Counted from the first letter of the stretch, positions 1-11,009 are shown. The stretch is 64,000 nt of DNA from Dromiciops gliroides (GCF_019393635.1 NC_057862.1:412404169-412468168); one strand, 5' to 3'. Notes: generated by a model not told the origin, from the sequence alone. Translations and numbers: made by a program.

Positions 1-117
1 GCTTTGATTCAGAAATCTGTGACTAAGCTCTCCATATAGCTCCTAGCAGCACAAACAGACTAGCCAAAGTTGAGGGTAGAGAAGGTGACAGGGGAACCTG
101 GCTTGTGAAAGAGTCCC

Positions 118-235
118 CCTATAGAACTCCCCCAATGGGGAACAAAGAGTCAATGTGAAGATTACAGAGAAATTAGCATAAAGATCAATCTCATCTCTGC
201 CTCAAGGTATCTCCTGGCTAGAAAGATTTCTCTTT
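118..235. repeat. diverged duplicated segment, copy 1
   Basis: This segment resembles 961-1075 in the same orientation. Shared landmarks in order are a CCAATGGG block, a GCATAAAG block, a pyrimidine-rich stretch, CTGGCTA and CCAGAAAG. The offset is about 840 bp. Both copies are well diverged. The pair could be paired remnants of an old transposon, such as two LTRs, or a local duplication. I do not recognise a named family. Confidence 0.4.
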
Positions 236-330
236 ACCAGAAAGGTGTAGAGGGACAGATTAACTTAATATTTCATCAAATAGTATAAGGACTTGTCCTG
301 TCTAGAGTAGAGGCATGGACTCATTGACTT

Positions 331-476
331 TGGGGGGCGGGGCAGGGCAATGAGGGTTAAGTGACTTGCCCAGGGTCACACAGAGAGTAAGTATCAAGTG
401 TTTGAGGCCGGATTTGAACTCAGGTCCTCCTGAATCCTGGGCCGGTGCTTTATCCACTGTGCCACCTAGCTGCCCC
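331..476 (-). mobile_element. MAR1-type tRNA-derived SINE
   Basis: Reverse-strand copy of the short SINE that dominates this window. The tRNA-like head (at its right end here) has an A-box-like TGGC..AGTGG and a B-box-like GTTCAAATCC; the left end is the tail. An 11-bp duplication CTCATTGACTT lies on both sides (320-330 and 476-486, sharing the boundary base), showing retroposition. Its tail is G-rich rather than a clean poly(T). Confidence 0.93.
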
Positions 477-486
477 TCATTGACTT

Positions 487-1179
487 TTAAAGGTTCTGGC
501 AACCTGAGGAATCTTTTGCTCTCCAAATTATTCAAGCATCCCAATAATGAAGCCAGGTGGAGGATTTAGGGTCAGGGATTTGGTTTCTAGCACCACTCAA
601 GTGTTTTTCTTGGGAGACAGAATAGAGAAGAGAGGGAGAGCAGAAGAATCCTACTAGAAGAACGTCCTGTCTACCACAAGTCAGTTCCTTGAGACTATAA
701 AGTCCAATCTCAAACAGGTCTGGGGAAGTTAAGGAGGGTGGGAGACACAAGTATTCCATCTACTAGAATTAGGATCAGACTGGCCTTGTTGAGAGATGAG
801 CTCCCAATATCCTTGACTCTCCAAGGAATTTGTGGACTTCCTCAGAGGTCATGAATTTTTCTTCACTAGAGGTCTTTAGCTGAAAGCTATATTACCATTT
901 TAGGGAGGGGAGACACAAAAGTTAATTCCTATACAGATTTAGGTAGGTTTATGGAATAGTCCTATTCTATAGGCCTCTCCAATGGGAGCAAAAAGCCAAA
1001 GAGAGATCTGCATAAAGTTCATTCTCCTCTCCCTTCTTCACATTATGTTCTTCTGGCTATGAAGGCCTCTCCCAGAAAGCAATGAGGGACTTCGGGGAAC
1101 TCATTGGCAACTTCCCACAGAAGCACATGTCCTTACATGACTCCTGAGGGGGGAATTCAAGAATACTGTTCCTGAATCC
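487..1179. other. unclassified non-coding stretch
   Basis: No open frame or recognised repeat stands out. It contains the second copy (961-1075) of the diverged duplication that begins at 118. Confidence 0.5.
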
Positions 1180-1310
1180 CAACATTCTGCCTAGAGAAAG
1201 AGGGATTTGGAGTTCCCTAGACATTGGGATTCCACATCTGGATGAGATGACCTCTGCGGTCTCTTCCAGCTCTGGAATTAACTCTATGCTCCACATGCAG
1301 CCCCCAGCAA
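1180..1310 (+). mobile_element. CR1/L3 LINE 3' end fragment (weak)
   Basis: The string GATGAGATGACCTCTGCGGTC followed closely by TTCCAGCTCTG matches the typical 3' end of CR1/L3 LINEs, where a GATGACCTCTGAGGTCCCTTCCA-like block precedes the terminal repeats. Only the last 80 bases or so are convincing. Confidence 0.45.
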
Positions 1311-1771
1311 CACAGCCATGAAAATGGAAGGACTGGAGAGGAGAGTGGGGTATCACAAAGCAATCCTTTTAATAGGGCTTCCCGTGTCCAGACTTAAGTG
1401 CAGGTATGAGGAAGGCTAGAGATGTTTGACAAGCTTTATGACTGGAGGTCAAAGTTCCATTCCTTCTGGGTCAAAGTTGTATAAATCTCCCCTCATATCT
1501 AAACTCTAAAAGCCCCTGCTAAGCCTAGAAGACTGTTCTGTGGAGTGGCACTGACTAAAATCTAGTCAAGGCTTTTAAAGGAAATTGGTAATAAAGGACC
1601 TTGCATACTTCGAAGTGTCCCATGCCACACTTCTCTCTACCTCTCCTGTGGTATCAGTGTTTGGGGGGGGGGGGCGGCGGTGCAGTGCAGGACTTGCAAC
1701 CTGGATCAGGGGGCTAGCTCACCCAAAGAATTGGAGGCTCATCACAAATTTTGTAAAATAAAAAGAGATTT

Positions 1772-1948
1772 CTTTTTCTTTTTTTTTCTTTCTTTTTTTT
1801 TTTTTGGGGGGGGGCGGGGCAATGAGGGTTAAGTGACTTGCCCAGGGTCACACAGCCAGTAAGTATCAAGTGTCTGAGGCTGGCTTTGAACTCGGGTCCT
1901 CCTGAATCCAGGGCCGGTGCTTTATCTACCGTGCCACCTAGCTGCCCC
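1772..1948 (-). mobile_element. MAR1-type SINE
   Basis: Reverse-strand copy with a T/C-rich tail at the left. TSD AAAAGAGATTT at 1761-1771 and 1949-1959 is perfect. Confidence 0.95.
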
Positions 1949-2399
1949 AAAAGAGATTTTCTTAGGAGAGGAATATATGGCCAGGGAACAGATCACCTTG
2001 GTGACTGTCCCACTGGAGTAAGAGAAAACTGGTCTTTTGTTTCTTTACAAAACAAAAGGGAGGGGAGGGAATTATAAGGCAAGGGGAAATGCAAAGACTG
2101 GGGCTGGATCACTAAGAGGGGATCTTTGATGACAGGCTATCAGTGGAATATGCAGCATCCAACCATATCCTGCATATCCTCTTACAGACCTTAGTATTGC
2201 TTATCAGCATACTGGCACCATGCCCTGCCACACATCATACCTGAGGTGGGAGAGAGAGCTGCTTTTCCCTTGGTTTGGGGCAGTTAGGATCTTTAGGTTT
2301 CTTGGGGGTCCCACTGCATTCCCATAACATCAGGACTGACTCAAAGAGTCTAAAAAGTATTGGAAATATCAGCACAGGCAACTTGAAGATTCATTTCCC

Positions 2400-2575
2400 C
2401 TGACTGTCTCAGGAAGGAGTGGTCTTGAGATGCTTTGGTAGTAGATAGTGCGTGCCCTCTTATTGGAGGTTTGCAAACAGATACTGGATGACTACTTGCT
2501 CAAGGAAGGCATTTTTAGTCAAGCAATGAGGCTCTAAGTTACCTTCCAAATCTGAGATATTGTGCTTCAGTGAAT
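2400..2575 (+). mobile_element. CR1/L3 LINE 3' fragment
   Basis: The run TTGGAGGTTTGCAAACAGA, CTGGATGACTACTTG and ACCTTCCAAATCTGAGAT follows the order of the CR1/L3 terminus (GGAGGT..TTCAAGCAGAGGCTGGATGACCACTTG...CCCTTCCAACTCTGAGAT). It is old and decayed. Confidence 0.65.
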
Positions 2576-2839
2576 GAGCTCCTGGCTTTGGCTATGATAG
2601 ATGACTCTCTATCACTTCACTACTCACTCCCAGCAAGGTTGAGAGTTCTCAGGGATTTAAGCCCAGTTCTTTTTTGAGGACAAAGACCTGGTCCATACAA
2701 CCTGTTTCAGCTAGTCTTTTCTGAGCAAATCTACTATGAAGACCCAAACAGATCTAGGTGACTTGAGATGGGAGCCAAGTAAAACCCACCAGACCAGAAC
2801 ATTACAGATGCTGTGAAAAAATAATTCTTAATAATGGAT

Positions 2840-3390
2840 TTCTTGGGGACCCAGGGATCAGTTTCTTGGTGCTCTCTCTCCCCCCACAAGCCAGAAAGTC
2901 ATGCTCTCCTTGTCTGAGACAAACCCAAGGGAACAAAAGAAGTGGAAATGGACTCTTTCTTCTAGCTTAGTGAAGGCCCACACCTACATAATGGACTTTG
3001 CCTTGGACAACTTGAATGAGGGTCTTCTCCTGATGTCATCTGCAGAGTTCATTTTAATTTAGACCACCCTCAAGTCATGTCAACCAATGGAATTGAATGA
3101 TGCTAACCAATTAGCTTTGATCAACGTATAATGACCCACCTCTATCAAAAAATGATAAAACTCTTGGCCATCCCAGGGTTGCTTTCTTGGCTCTCTGTCT
3201 CTGTCTCTGTCTGTGTCTCTCTGTCTCTCTGTGTCTCTCTGTCTCTCTCTGTCTCTGGATATGTTCTCTGCTCTTGGCTTTCTCCTTCTGGACAGTGTAG
3301 GTTTTGTAGGTCTTCTGAACTCTCCTTGAGAATGTTCTGCCCTAAGTTCCAGAACATTAAAAGCAAGCTAGAAATTGGGCAATGACATCA
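2840..3390. other. possible LTR remnant with CCAAT boxes and a TCTG/TC microsatellite
   Basis: Two CCAAT motifs near 3083-3111 precede an A/T-rich GATAAAACTC near 3153, then a (TCTG/TC)n microsatellite at about 3195-3258. That order resembles an old LTR promoter, but I could not find TG/CA ends or a TSD. The microsatellite produces false open frames on both strands. Confidence 0.3.
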
Positions 3391-3788
3391 AAACAATAAG
3401 CAAAGTGCCTTCTTTTTAGTCTTTCCTTCTATCATTTGAGGGGCCAAGGCTGTCCAGGATCTCCAGAGTATGGGACAACAGAAAGAAGGGGAAATAACAG
3501 GAGATGTGATAGCCTGAAGCTACATATTTCCAAACTCTGACTTCATCAATCTGTTCCTCATACCCAGTTTGAGTCTCTTTCTGACAGTTCTGGAAGGTCT
3601 GTGGGAAAGCCGGTACCCCAACATCACTCTCTGAGGGTATAGGCACTACAAATCAAGGAGTGTATTGATGTGCTAGCTCCCATTCAAAGGCTAAGCCTTG
3701 CCTCTTCTCCTCCAGTGTCTTTGCTTCTCTCTTCTTGCTTCTCCCTTCTAGTCAGTCTTTCTGCCAATCAGACTTGTCTTCCTCTGCA
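3391..3788. other. unclassified non-coding stretch
   Basis: No gene or repeat family recognised. Confidence 0.4.
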
Positions 3789-4045
3789 AGTAATAACCAT
3801 AATAAAAATGAGAATTTATGGAGTGCTTTAAGTACCTTACATGTTATCTCATTTGATTTTCACAACCCTATGAGGTAGGTGCTATTCTTATTGCCATTTT
3901 ATAGGCAAGAAAACAGAGGCTGAGAGAATTCATGTGAAGTGCCCATTATCACACAGCTAGGAATTATCTGAGGCAGGTTTGAATCCAGGAATTCCTGACC
4001 CTGATGTCAAGCCCAACATTCTAGCCACTGGGCTGTCTGATTGCG
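3789..4045 (-). mobile_element. MIR-type SINE
   Basis: Antisense MIR landmarks in order: GGAGTGCTTTAAGTACCTTACATG, a TATCTCATTTGAT..CTCACAA-like block, CCATTTTATAGGCAAGAAAACAGAGGCTGAGAG and TCACACAGCTAG, then a decayed tRNA-like head. Confidence 0.85.
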
Positions 4046-4050
4046 ACAGA

Positions 4051-5770
4051 GCTTCACAGGGCTATCCCTGATGGATAGACCACATGAGTGTGTGGCTACA
4101 GTTATAAGAGAGTTCCAGTAGAGGGAAATGATTGGGGAAACGATATAAAGAAAAGAATGCCAATAAAACATTTATATGGAAAACGATTAACAACTGAGAG
4201 GGGCAGATATGAAGGTTCTGGCTGCTTCTGCTTTGCCAATGAGTCTTCCCACACCCTGATCCTTTCTGATTGTGAAGGGTAGGAAAGAGTTTCTGAGTGG
4301 ATATATCCCTTGCTACCTGTGCTTTTTACCCCCTCCTTCTTTCAAAGGACTAAATCTGGTTCTTAAGCACTGTGGTTTGAACCAAGCCTGGCTTGGAAGA
4401 TGATAGGCACAGTGTAAATAAGCATCAGTATTCTGGACCATGGATCCCTGGGCCCAGACTGTGGAAGAGTTTGCTCTGATTCTATCAGGGACTGAAGGGA
4501 AATGAGAAATGAAGAAGAACACAGGGGCTAAAAAAGAAAGGAAATCAGCTTCCTATTTGAATGAAAGGAAATTTCTCTGACTTTATTGCAGTGAGAGTAA
4601 AAAAACAAAAACCCCCAACAACTACCACGCTGTCAGACAGGGGTCTGGGCCCTAAAATTTGTTTCTCTTCTCTTTTTATCTCTCACCTCAAAGTTGTCAA
4701 CCTAAGATTCCAGAAGAAACAATCCCAGCTTTCTGCCTTGTTCTCCTCCTGGACCAAAGGCATCAGGCTCTCACAAATGACAGATGGAGGAGTTCACTGT
4801 TTGGGGATTTTTCTAGAAGTATTAAGAAACTAACATCAGCCCTGAACCTCCACCCAATTCTGAACCTTTCCAGTCAATCCTGCATGTTCCAATTTCTAAA
4901 CTTTTCATATACCTTTGTAATAGGGCCAAGTCCAGCTCTGCGGAGCATGGGGCTGATGCAATCCCCAGGTGGGCTTCCAAACATGCACATGACCATTCCC
5001 AATCTGCTAACTATAAGGTTAAGAAATAAACTTTGGAGATTGGCTGTTGATTCCTTGTTAAACTTTCCTTCCTGGGGCCCCATTCCTATCTCTGCTCATA
5101 TCTTCAGTTCTCAATGGGAAGGGTCTCTCTTGGTAATTTCATGGGGGTTTGAGCTATAACAGCAAGAAGAACAGAGGTGGCACAGAGCTCTTTTCCCTCC
5201 CAACTGCCCAATGGCCTGTGGAATCAATCAACCCACCTCACACTCTCCAGCTGGAAAGCCCCAATGCTGGGAGGCTAACTAGTGGGACCATTGAAGATAT
5301 TTATTTGGGGAATTATGTTAGAAAAGAAAGTGGCATTTTCTTTCCCCTGAAACCACCTGAATAAAATGGGGGAAACAGGTATCCAGTGAACATGGAAACT
5401 TGCCCAAAACCCATATTCAGAAGGGAATGAGACCAATTTAACTGTGTTTAAAGAGGCAACCGATGTCCTCATATTACAACTAACTTCTGACAGAATCTTT
5501 AGCTTACTTTGGTTTACACCATTATTAAAGCTATATTAACTTTATTATGTACTTCTTTGTACTGAAACCTTATTAATTTTAACAAGCTCAACTGTTGGGG
5601 CCACAGGTCAAAGCTCAGGCAGCTCAATCCTCACAGTGGGGAGCCCAACCACAAACCAAACCAATCCTTCCTTGGGAAGGAGGGAATGCCCAGCCCAGCA
5701 GGGCTGATGCCCAGAAGTGAAGTTCTTCCATCAACTTAAGTGGCAATAAAATCTTTATGCATTTCCCCAG
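4051..5770. other. unclassified interspersed sequence; weak match to the 20-kb region
   Basis: No exon is recognisable. The block at about 5220-5285 (CCACCTCACACTCTCCAGCTGG) resembles 20740-20795 (CCACCTCACATTTCCAGCTAG), and an AAATAAACTTTGG block near 5025 resembles AAATAAAGTTTTG near 20405. This suggests a shared old repeat, possibly an LTR with a polyadenylation signal. The longest open frame of the window (4659-5159) lies here and has no domain I recognise. Confidence 0.35.
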
Positions 5771-5774
5771 GCCA

Positions 5775-6000
5775 AGTTGCTGATAGTATCAAAGGGATCT
5801 GGTCATACACTGGGGATTATTTCCTTTTCCTCCTCCTACTCTTCTGGGTTGAAAAGTCCTGGAGTCAAGAGTTATTCCCAAAGTTAGAGCAGCCTCTCTT
5901 CCCCAGAGTTAAGTTCCCAACTCCCACTCAAAGGGGAAAAAAAATTGGACAACTTAGCCTTTGAGGTATATTAGGGTCTGAAATCAAACTTTCTTCTATT
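5775..6000 (+). repeat. unclassified dispersed repeat, copy 1
   Basis: Aligns with 26925-27170 in the same orientation. Shared blocks are GATCTG, TTCCTCCTCC, TCCT(G/A)GA(G/A)TCA, CAGCC(T/C)CTCTTCCC, AAGT(T/C)CCCA and CTGAAATCAAA. Copy 2 has an AATAAA in the middle, so an LTR origin is possible. Confidence 0.55.
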
Positions 6001-6010
6001 AGTCTCTTGC

Positions 6011-6250
6011 CAAGAAGGAAGCATAAGTACAATGGATCTAAGGGTCAAGAGACACCTGGCCCTGAACCTGGGTTCTGACACTCGTTGAGTGGTCACAAGC
6101 AAGTCAATTCAACTTTTGGGGCCTGTTTCCTCATCTGTAAAATGAGAATAATAATGATTGTATTACCTACCCCACAGGCTTATTCTTATGAGGATCAAAT
6201 GAGATAATGCATGTAAAGAACTTTGCAAACTTTATGAATGTTAGTAATTA
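6011..6250 (+). mobile_element. THER1/MIR-type SINE
   Basis: Has the CCTCATCTGTAAAATGAGAAT core followed by AGGATCAAATGAGATAATGC, TTGCAAAC and a short ATGTTAGTAATTATT end. These are the usual core and 3' end of marsupial MIR/THER1 elements. The tRNA-like head is weakly preserved. Confidence 0.85.
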
Positions 6251-6291
6251 TTGTCCAAATGCACTATAAGATTCTTGAGGGCAGGGTCTGT

Positions 6292-6294
6292 TTC

Positions 6295-6385
<91 letters not shown>

Positions 6386-6386
6386 T
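6292..6386. repeat. (TTTC)n microsatellite
   Basis: About 95 bp of near-perfect TTTC units at the end of a short L2 3' terminus (ATTCTTGAGGGCAGGGTCTG). It yields a spurious repetitive open frame. Confidence 0.97.
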
Positions 6387-6713
6387 TCTCAACACCTAAC
6401 ACCTTTGGCTCTGTCCCCCAAGGTTCTGTCCTGAGCCCTCTTCTCTCTCCCTTCTATATTATTTCACCTGATGATCTCATCAGCTCCCACAAATTCAATG
6501 ATCAACTCTATGCTAATGATTCTTAGATCTACTTGTCCAGCCCTAACCTCCTTCTGACCTTCCCATTCACATCTCCAACCACCTATTAGGTATCTAGAAC
6601 TAGATTTCCCATAGACATCTTAAAATCATGTCTGAAACTGGCTTCATGATCTTTCCTCCCCAAACTTTCCCATCTTCCAGACTTCCCTATTATTGTTAAG
6701 AGTACCATTATCC

Positions 6714-6875
6714 AGGGGGCAGCTAGGTGGCGCAGTGGATAAAGCACCGGCCCTGGATTCAGGAGTACCTGAGTTCAAATCCAGCCTCAGACACTTGACA
6801 CTTGCTAGCTGTGTGACCTTGGGCAAGTCACTTAACCCCCATTGCCCCACCAAAAAAAAAAAATTAAATAAAAAA
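6714..6875 (+). mobile_element. MAR1-type SINE inside L2
   Basis: Full-length forward copy with A box, B box and A-rich tail. TSD AGAGTACCATTATCC at 6699-6713 and AGAGTACTATTATCC at 6876-6890 (15 bp, one mismatch). It is younger than the L2 it split. Confidence 0.97.
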
Positions 6876-7353
6876 AGAGTACTATTATCCTCTCATTCAC
6901 CTAAGCTTGAAACCTAGATGTCATTCTTAACTTCTAGCTCTCTCTCATCTCGCTCCACCTCCCATATCCGATTAATGGTCAAATCCTGTACTTTCAACCC
7001 TCATCATATTTTTTATATATGTTGGCTTCTTTCCTCTAATGCTGCTACTACCATGCACCAGGCTTTCATGACCTCGTGTCGGGACTATTACAGTAACTGG
7101 CTGACGGGTCTCTCTGTCTCTTGCTCCAGTGGCTCCCCATTACCTGCAGTACCCAATATAAAATCCTCTCTTTGATTTGAAGGCCACTTATAACCTACTT
7201 TTACAAACCTTCCTTGTACCTGAAGCCCCTTTATATTGTCTGCAATCTAGTGACACTGGCTTCCTTATTGTTCTATACAATACGCCCACTTCCCGACTCC
7301 AGGCATTTTTACCGGTTGCCCCCATACTTGAAATGTTCTCCCTCCTCATCTTC

Positions 7354-7558
7354 CTCATTGGAAAAGACCCTCATGTTGGGAAAGATTGAAGGCAAAAGAA
7401 GAAGGGGATGGCAGAGGATTAGATGGAGAGATAGTATCATGGAAACAATGAACATGAACTTGGACAGACTTTGTGAGATCATGGAGACTATAGAAGGGTC
7501 TGGTGTGCTATGGTCCATAGGCTCATGGAGAGTCAGACAAGGCTGAGCAACAACAAAA
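7354..7558 (+). mobile_element. BovB-like RTE LINE, 3' end fragment
   Basis: The sequence CTGGGAAAGATTGAAGGCAAAAG-like block, followed by AAGAAGGGG.TGGCAGAGGATTAGATGG and ending GAGTCAGACAAGGCTGAGCAACAACAA, is the 3' end of BovB/RTE ORF2 and its tail. One frame reads GKIEGKRRRGWQRIRWRDSI, typical of the RTE C-terminus. CTCATCTTC flanks it at 7345-7353 and 7559-7567, and the surrounding L2 resumes in phase. This is the LINE whose tail the RTESINE-type elements share. Confidence 0.9.
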
Positions 7559-7845
7559 CTCATCTTCACCTCCTGACCTACTTAATGGCTCAGCTAAAGT
7601 CCCACCTTTTGCAAGATGACTTTTTCCCCCATCCTCTTTGATCTCAGTGCCTTCTCTTTGTTGATTATCACTAACATATATTTTGTTTGTGCATAGGTGT
7701 TTTCATGTAGTTCTCCCATTAGACTATGAGCTCCTTAAGAGCAGGAAGGATTTGAAGCCACACCCCCCCCCAGGGCTTAATACAGCACCTGGCTCATAGT
7801 AGACATTTAATAAATACTAATTGGGTAACAACTGGCCGATGCTTC

Positions 7846-8405
7846 CTGTCTCATCATTTTCTTTCTAGAGTCCCTCCTCTTATCTCTCTCTACTCTCCTT
7901 TGGCCATCTCATTCTCTTACACCATCACCTACTACTTCCATGTAGATCAATGCTGAATCTTTATTTCCAGTTCTGGCCACTCTTCCTGAGCCCTAGACCT
8001 GTTTCTCCAAATGCCTATTGGACACCTTCTCCTAGGTGCTCCCCCAGCACTTCAAATTCAACACATCCAAAACTGACCTCATTTTCTTTCTTCCCTGAGC
8101 ATGTTTCTCCTGATTCCACTATTTCTGCTTATGGAGACTCCATTCACCTAGTCTCCCATATTCATAATTTCTGACCCTTCCCTTTCCCCCTTGTATCTCA
8201 TTGGTTCCCAGGTCCTGTTGGTGCAATCCCTGTAGCATCTCTTGACTGTGTCCCTCCTGTCTTTGCCCAACACTAGTTGTACCCTGGTAGTGGGCCTCAT
8301 TCCAACTCTTCTGTATTATTGTTTCAGCTTCAGGCCTTCCCCACTTTCTATTTCCCTTCCAATCTATCCTTCATACCACTGGCAGAATAATCTTTTTATA
8401 AGACT
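7846..8405 (+). mobile_element. L2 LINE fragment
   Basis: A second L2 piece in the same direction. Around 8005-8080, CCTATTGGACACCTTCTCC followed by TCAAATTCAACACATCCAAAACTGACCTCATTTTC matches the L2 RT-region signature (TTGGACATCTC...AACATGTCCAAAACTGAACTC). Confidence 0.8.
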
Positions 8406-8579
8406 AGGGATAGGAACAGGGGCTGGACCTGTGATATTATAATGGGAGCTTTTGGAAGAGGAAACTCCATAGGGAGTTTCTACCAATTCAGGTTGGCATC
8501 TTCTCTACCAATTATAGCCTTAATTGCCTGGGGGCAACTAAATCAGTCAGTCAACAAACATTCATTAAGATATAGTGCT

Positions 8580-8731
8580 GGGGCAGCTAGGTGGTGCAGT
8601 GGATAGAGTACTGGCCCTGGATTCAGGAGTACCTGAGTTCAAATCCGGCCTCAGACACTTAACACTTACTAACTGTGTGACCCTGGGCAAGTCACTTAAC
8701 CCCAATTGCCTCACTAAAAAAAAAAAAAAAA
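8580..8731 (+). mobile_element. MAR1-type SINE, first of a same-site pair
   Basis: Full-length forward copy with an A18 tail. The target AGATATAGTGCT lies at 8568-8579 and recurs as AGATATAATGCT at 8733-8744. Confidence 0.97.
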
Positions 8732-8746
8732 AAGATATAATGCTAA

Positions 8747-8904
8747 GGGGCAGCTAGGTGGCACAGTGGATAAAGCACTGGCCCTGGATTCAGGAGGACC
8801 TGAGTTCAAATCCGGACTCAGACACTTGATACTTACTAGCTGTGTGACTCTGGGCAAGTAACTTAATCCTCATTGCCCCACCAAAAAAAAAATTAAAAAT
8901 AAAA
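8747..8904 (+). mobile_element. MAR1-type SINE, second of a same-site pair
   Basis: Starts two bases after the previous TSD copy. It ends in an A-rich tail followed by a third target copy, AGATATAGTGCTAA, at 8905-8918. So both SINEs used the same site in the same orientation. Confidence 0.97.
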
Positions 8905-9015
8905 AGATATAGTGCTAAACAAAGAAAAGCAAAACGTGGGCTCTGAAGTGAAGAAGTTTCCATTCTAATGGAGAGCACACGTGCAAATAACTATGTACCT
9001 AAAAGATATATATAA

Positions 9016-10800
9016 TGGGATATAAGCCAGCATCCAATTTCTCTGTATGTTGGTTTTTGGGTTGTTGGTTTTTTTCCTCACCAAAACCAGGTCATAAACA
9101 GAGATCCTGAGAAATGGCTGTTTCTAATCTTGGCAGTAGCCTTCTGAGTTTCTGGGTCCCCTGGGTCTGGCTACAATACACAATAGCTTCCCAGGGAAGA
9201 GACTTGTCACCAGGAAAATTCTGTAGTCGAAAAGGTTAAAGTCAAAACCATTTCTGGCTGTTGGGGAGATTTGGACTCATGAGTCACTCAGATAGTAGAG
9301 ATCCAAGAGTTCTCCACCTCCCAGGAAAGGATAATATAGTTGGTAGGCTAGTGTGTTTGTGTAGTATAGGTTTGTGTTTTAAGTATGTGCATGCTTGTGA
9401 GTTTTTATGTTTTAAGTAGTTCTTGGCGGGGGTGGGGGGGAATAATAGCAGTCCTATACTTGATAGCTACTTATACACTGAGGACTTTTTCTAGAAAGGA
9501 CTCTGTTTAACTCTTTTAGGGAAAACTGTAGATACAAGCCATATTTTAGCTGTTTTAAAGATTTTTCCTAGAATTCTACTCTGCAGCGGTAACATACTAA
9601 GCCAGAGAGTTACAAGAAAAACTGACTCCCCTACTTTGATGCCAAGCTCCCCGAGTAGTCAATCTGGTCTGCCTATGGAAAAGGGCAACCTCTGGGCCAA
9701 AGGTGATATGGGTTTAAGGTAAGGCCAATTCTAGATGAACTATTCAAAATCATCTTCCAATTACCTTTACTTGGGTTTTCCCATCCCCTCAATTTCACAT
9801 AGTAGGGCAAGATTATTTTTATTCCTGAACATATTTTCTCCAGCAAAAACATGTAGAGAGTAAATGCATTTATTCCTCTGAGTTTCAGAAACAAAGATCA
9901 GGCCCTCCTCCATTTTGTTCCCCCTTCTTTCTCCTCCTAATCCATATCTCTTCCTGCTCCTTTTCTCTCTTTTCCCTACACTCTTCCCCATCACCGACCT
10001 AGGGACAAGGAAAAGTGCTTATCCCTGGAGTATCTCTTAGGGCTAGAGAGGCAATTGACTCCTGCCTCAAGCCAATGAACTCCTGCACTAAAGCAGCCAA
10101 AGGTGAAATTTGGCAAACATTAAAAACAGATCTGATTCTATCTGTAGCCATTTGGTTTGGGGTAGAGAGGAGAGAGGTTATCATGGCAAATCCACCTTGG
10201 GGGAACAGGAGATGTCTAGTCTGTGAGGTTGATGCTACAGGTCTCCAGTTTTTTTAGTATAATTAATCTTTTCTCTGACTTCTAGTCTATGTTGCACATT
10301 TAAGAACTAAGTTTGGGGGCAGTCAGAGGAAAGTAAGGGTGAATGAACCAAGAGGAATAGGAACTGCTACACTGGGTTGGGAAGGGAAGAGAGATTGCCA
10401 AAAAATGTCCCCTGTATTTACCCCCTCACCTCTAACTGTCCCCATGTGTCAACTATAAGAACCTACTGGAAAGAGAGGACCCAAATATACAGGGCTTCCC
10501 CATCAGTAGCTACCCCAGTGCCCTGACTCCAAGAGGCAAAGATATCAGCAAATGTTATGGTCAAGATAAACAGATAACAAACCCTTCTTAAGTAGATCCT
10601 CCTGTCATGAGAGAAGAAATCCAGGGCATTCCTGGGCTGAGGGGAAAAGGTCATTGAATATTTGGAGGAGGAGCCCAGGTAAGGGTGATGATGGGGTCAG
10701 ATAGACAATTTGAAGGGGAATTTTTTCTTTCAGGCCCAGATCTGTGATTTCATTGGTGTAAGGAACTCTCAGTATGGAAATTCCCTCCACTGACACAGTT
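9016..10800. other. unclassified non-coding stretch
   Basis: About 1.8 kb without a recognised repeat or exon. There is a short TG/GT-rich patch near 9350-9410. Open frames here are 60-80 codons and unremarkable. It could be ancient unique sequence. Confidence 0.4.
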
Positions 10801-10802
10801 CA

Positions 10803-10990
10803 GCAACTCATTTCTAATCTAGGATAATAAATTTAGAGCTAAAAGGAACTTTAGAGGTCATCTAACCCAGACTTCTTATTTCACAGATGAAAAAAAGGAG
10901 GTAAAGACAGAGTAAGGATCTAAAACCTGATCCTCTGATTCCTGGACCTATATACTCTTTTGCACAATTAAGATTTACTGTATGTGCTGC
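10803..10990 (-). mobile_element. MIR-like SINE with CR1/L3-like end, antisense
   Basis: TAGAGCTAAAAGGAACTTTAGAGGTCATCTAACCCAG is the antisense of the CR1/L3 terminus. It is followed by a MIR-type TTTCACAGATGAAAAA core and a decayed head. The same fusion recurs at 37390, 40088 and 53360. Confidence 0.7.
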
Positions 10991-11009
10991 TTCTCTTTTG
11001 AACTTTATA

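Larger units (their letters stand above)
6395..7845 (+). mobile_element. L2 LINE, reverse-transcriptase region to 3' end, with nested insertions
   Basis: Translation around 6415-6525 gives PQGSVLSPLL and, further on, QLYANDS. These match the RT motifs PQGSVLSPLLF and the YADD catalytic box of CR1/L2-clade LINEs, with the first aspartate of YADD changed to Asn. Downstream come the usual L2 blocks and the 3' end with ATGAGCTCCTTAAGAGCAGG and CACCTGGCTCATAGTAG. A SINE (6714-6875) and a BovB-like fragment (7354-7558) interrupt it. It is dead: stops and frameshifts occur throughout. Confidence 0.88.
8540..9015 (-). mobile_element. L2 LINE 3' end, antisense, host of two SINEs
   Basis: AGTCAACAAACATTCATTAAG before and AGTGCTAAACAAAG after the SINEs belong to the antisense L2 3' end (AACAAACATTTATTAAGCACC..GTGCTAAGCACTGG). 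TTCCATTCTAATGGAGAG continues it. Confidence 0.8.

Noticed and set aside
4659..5159. Longest open frame in the window, 166 codons
   Set aside because: Its translation has no recognisable domain, the composition looks like random sequence, and the surrounding DNA resembles old repeats. Nothing supports an exon.
6714..6790. tRNA genes from the A-box and B-box motifs
   Set aside because: The motifs lie in SINE heads. I could not fold a proper anticodon arm and acceptor stem, and the copies carry TSDs and A-tails.
6693..6917. Recurrent short protein with a GGAVDKAPALDSGVPEFKS-like core, appearing some 20 times on both strands
   Set aside because: Every case coincides with the MAR1-type SINE, so it is a reading of the SINE and not a protein family.
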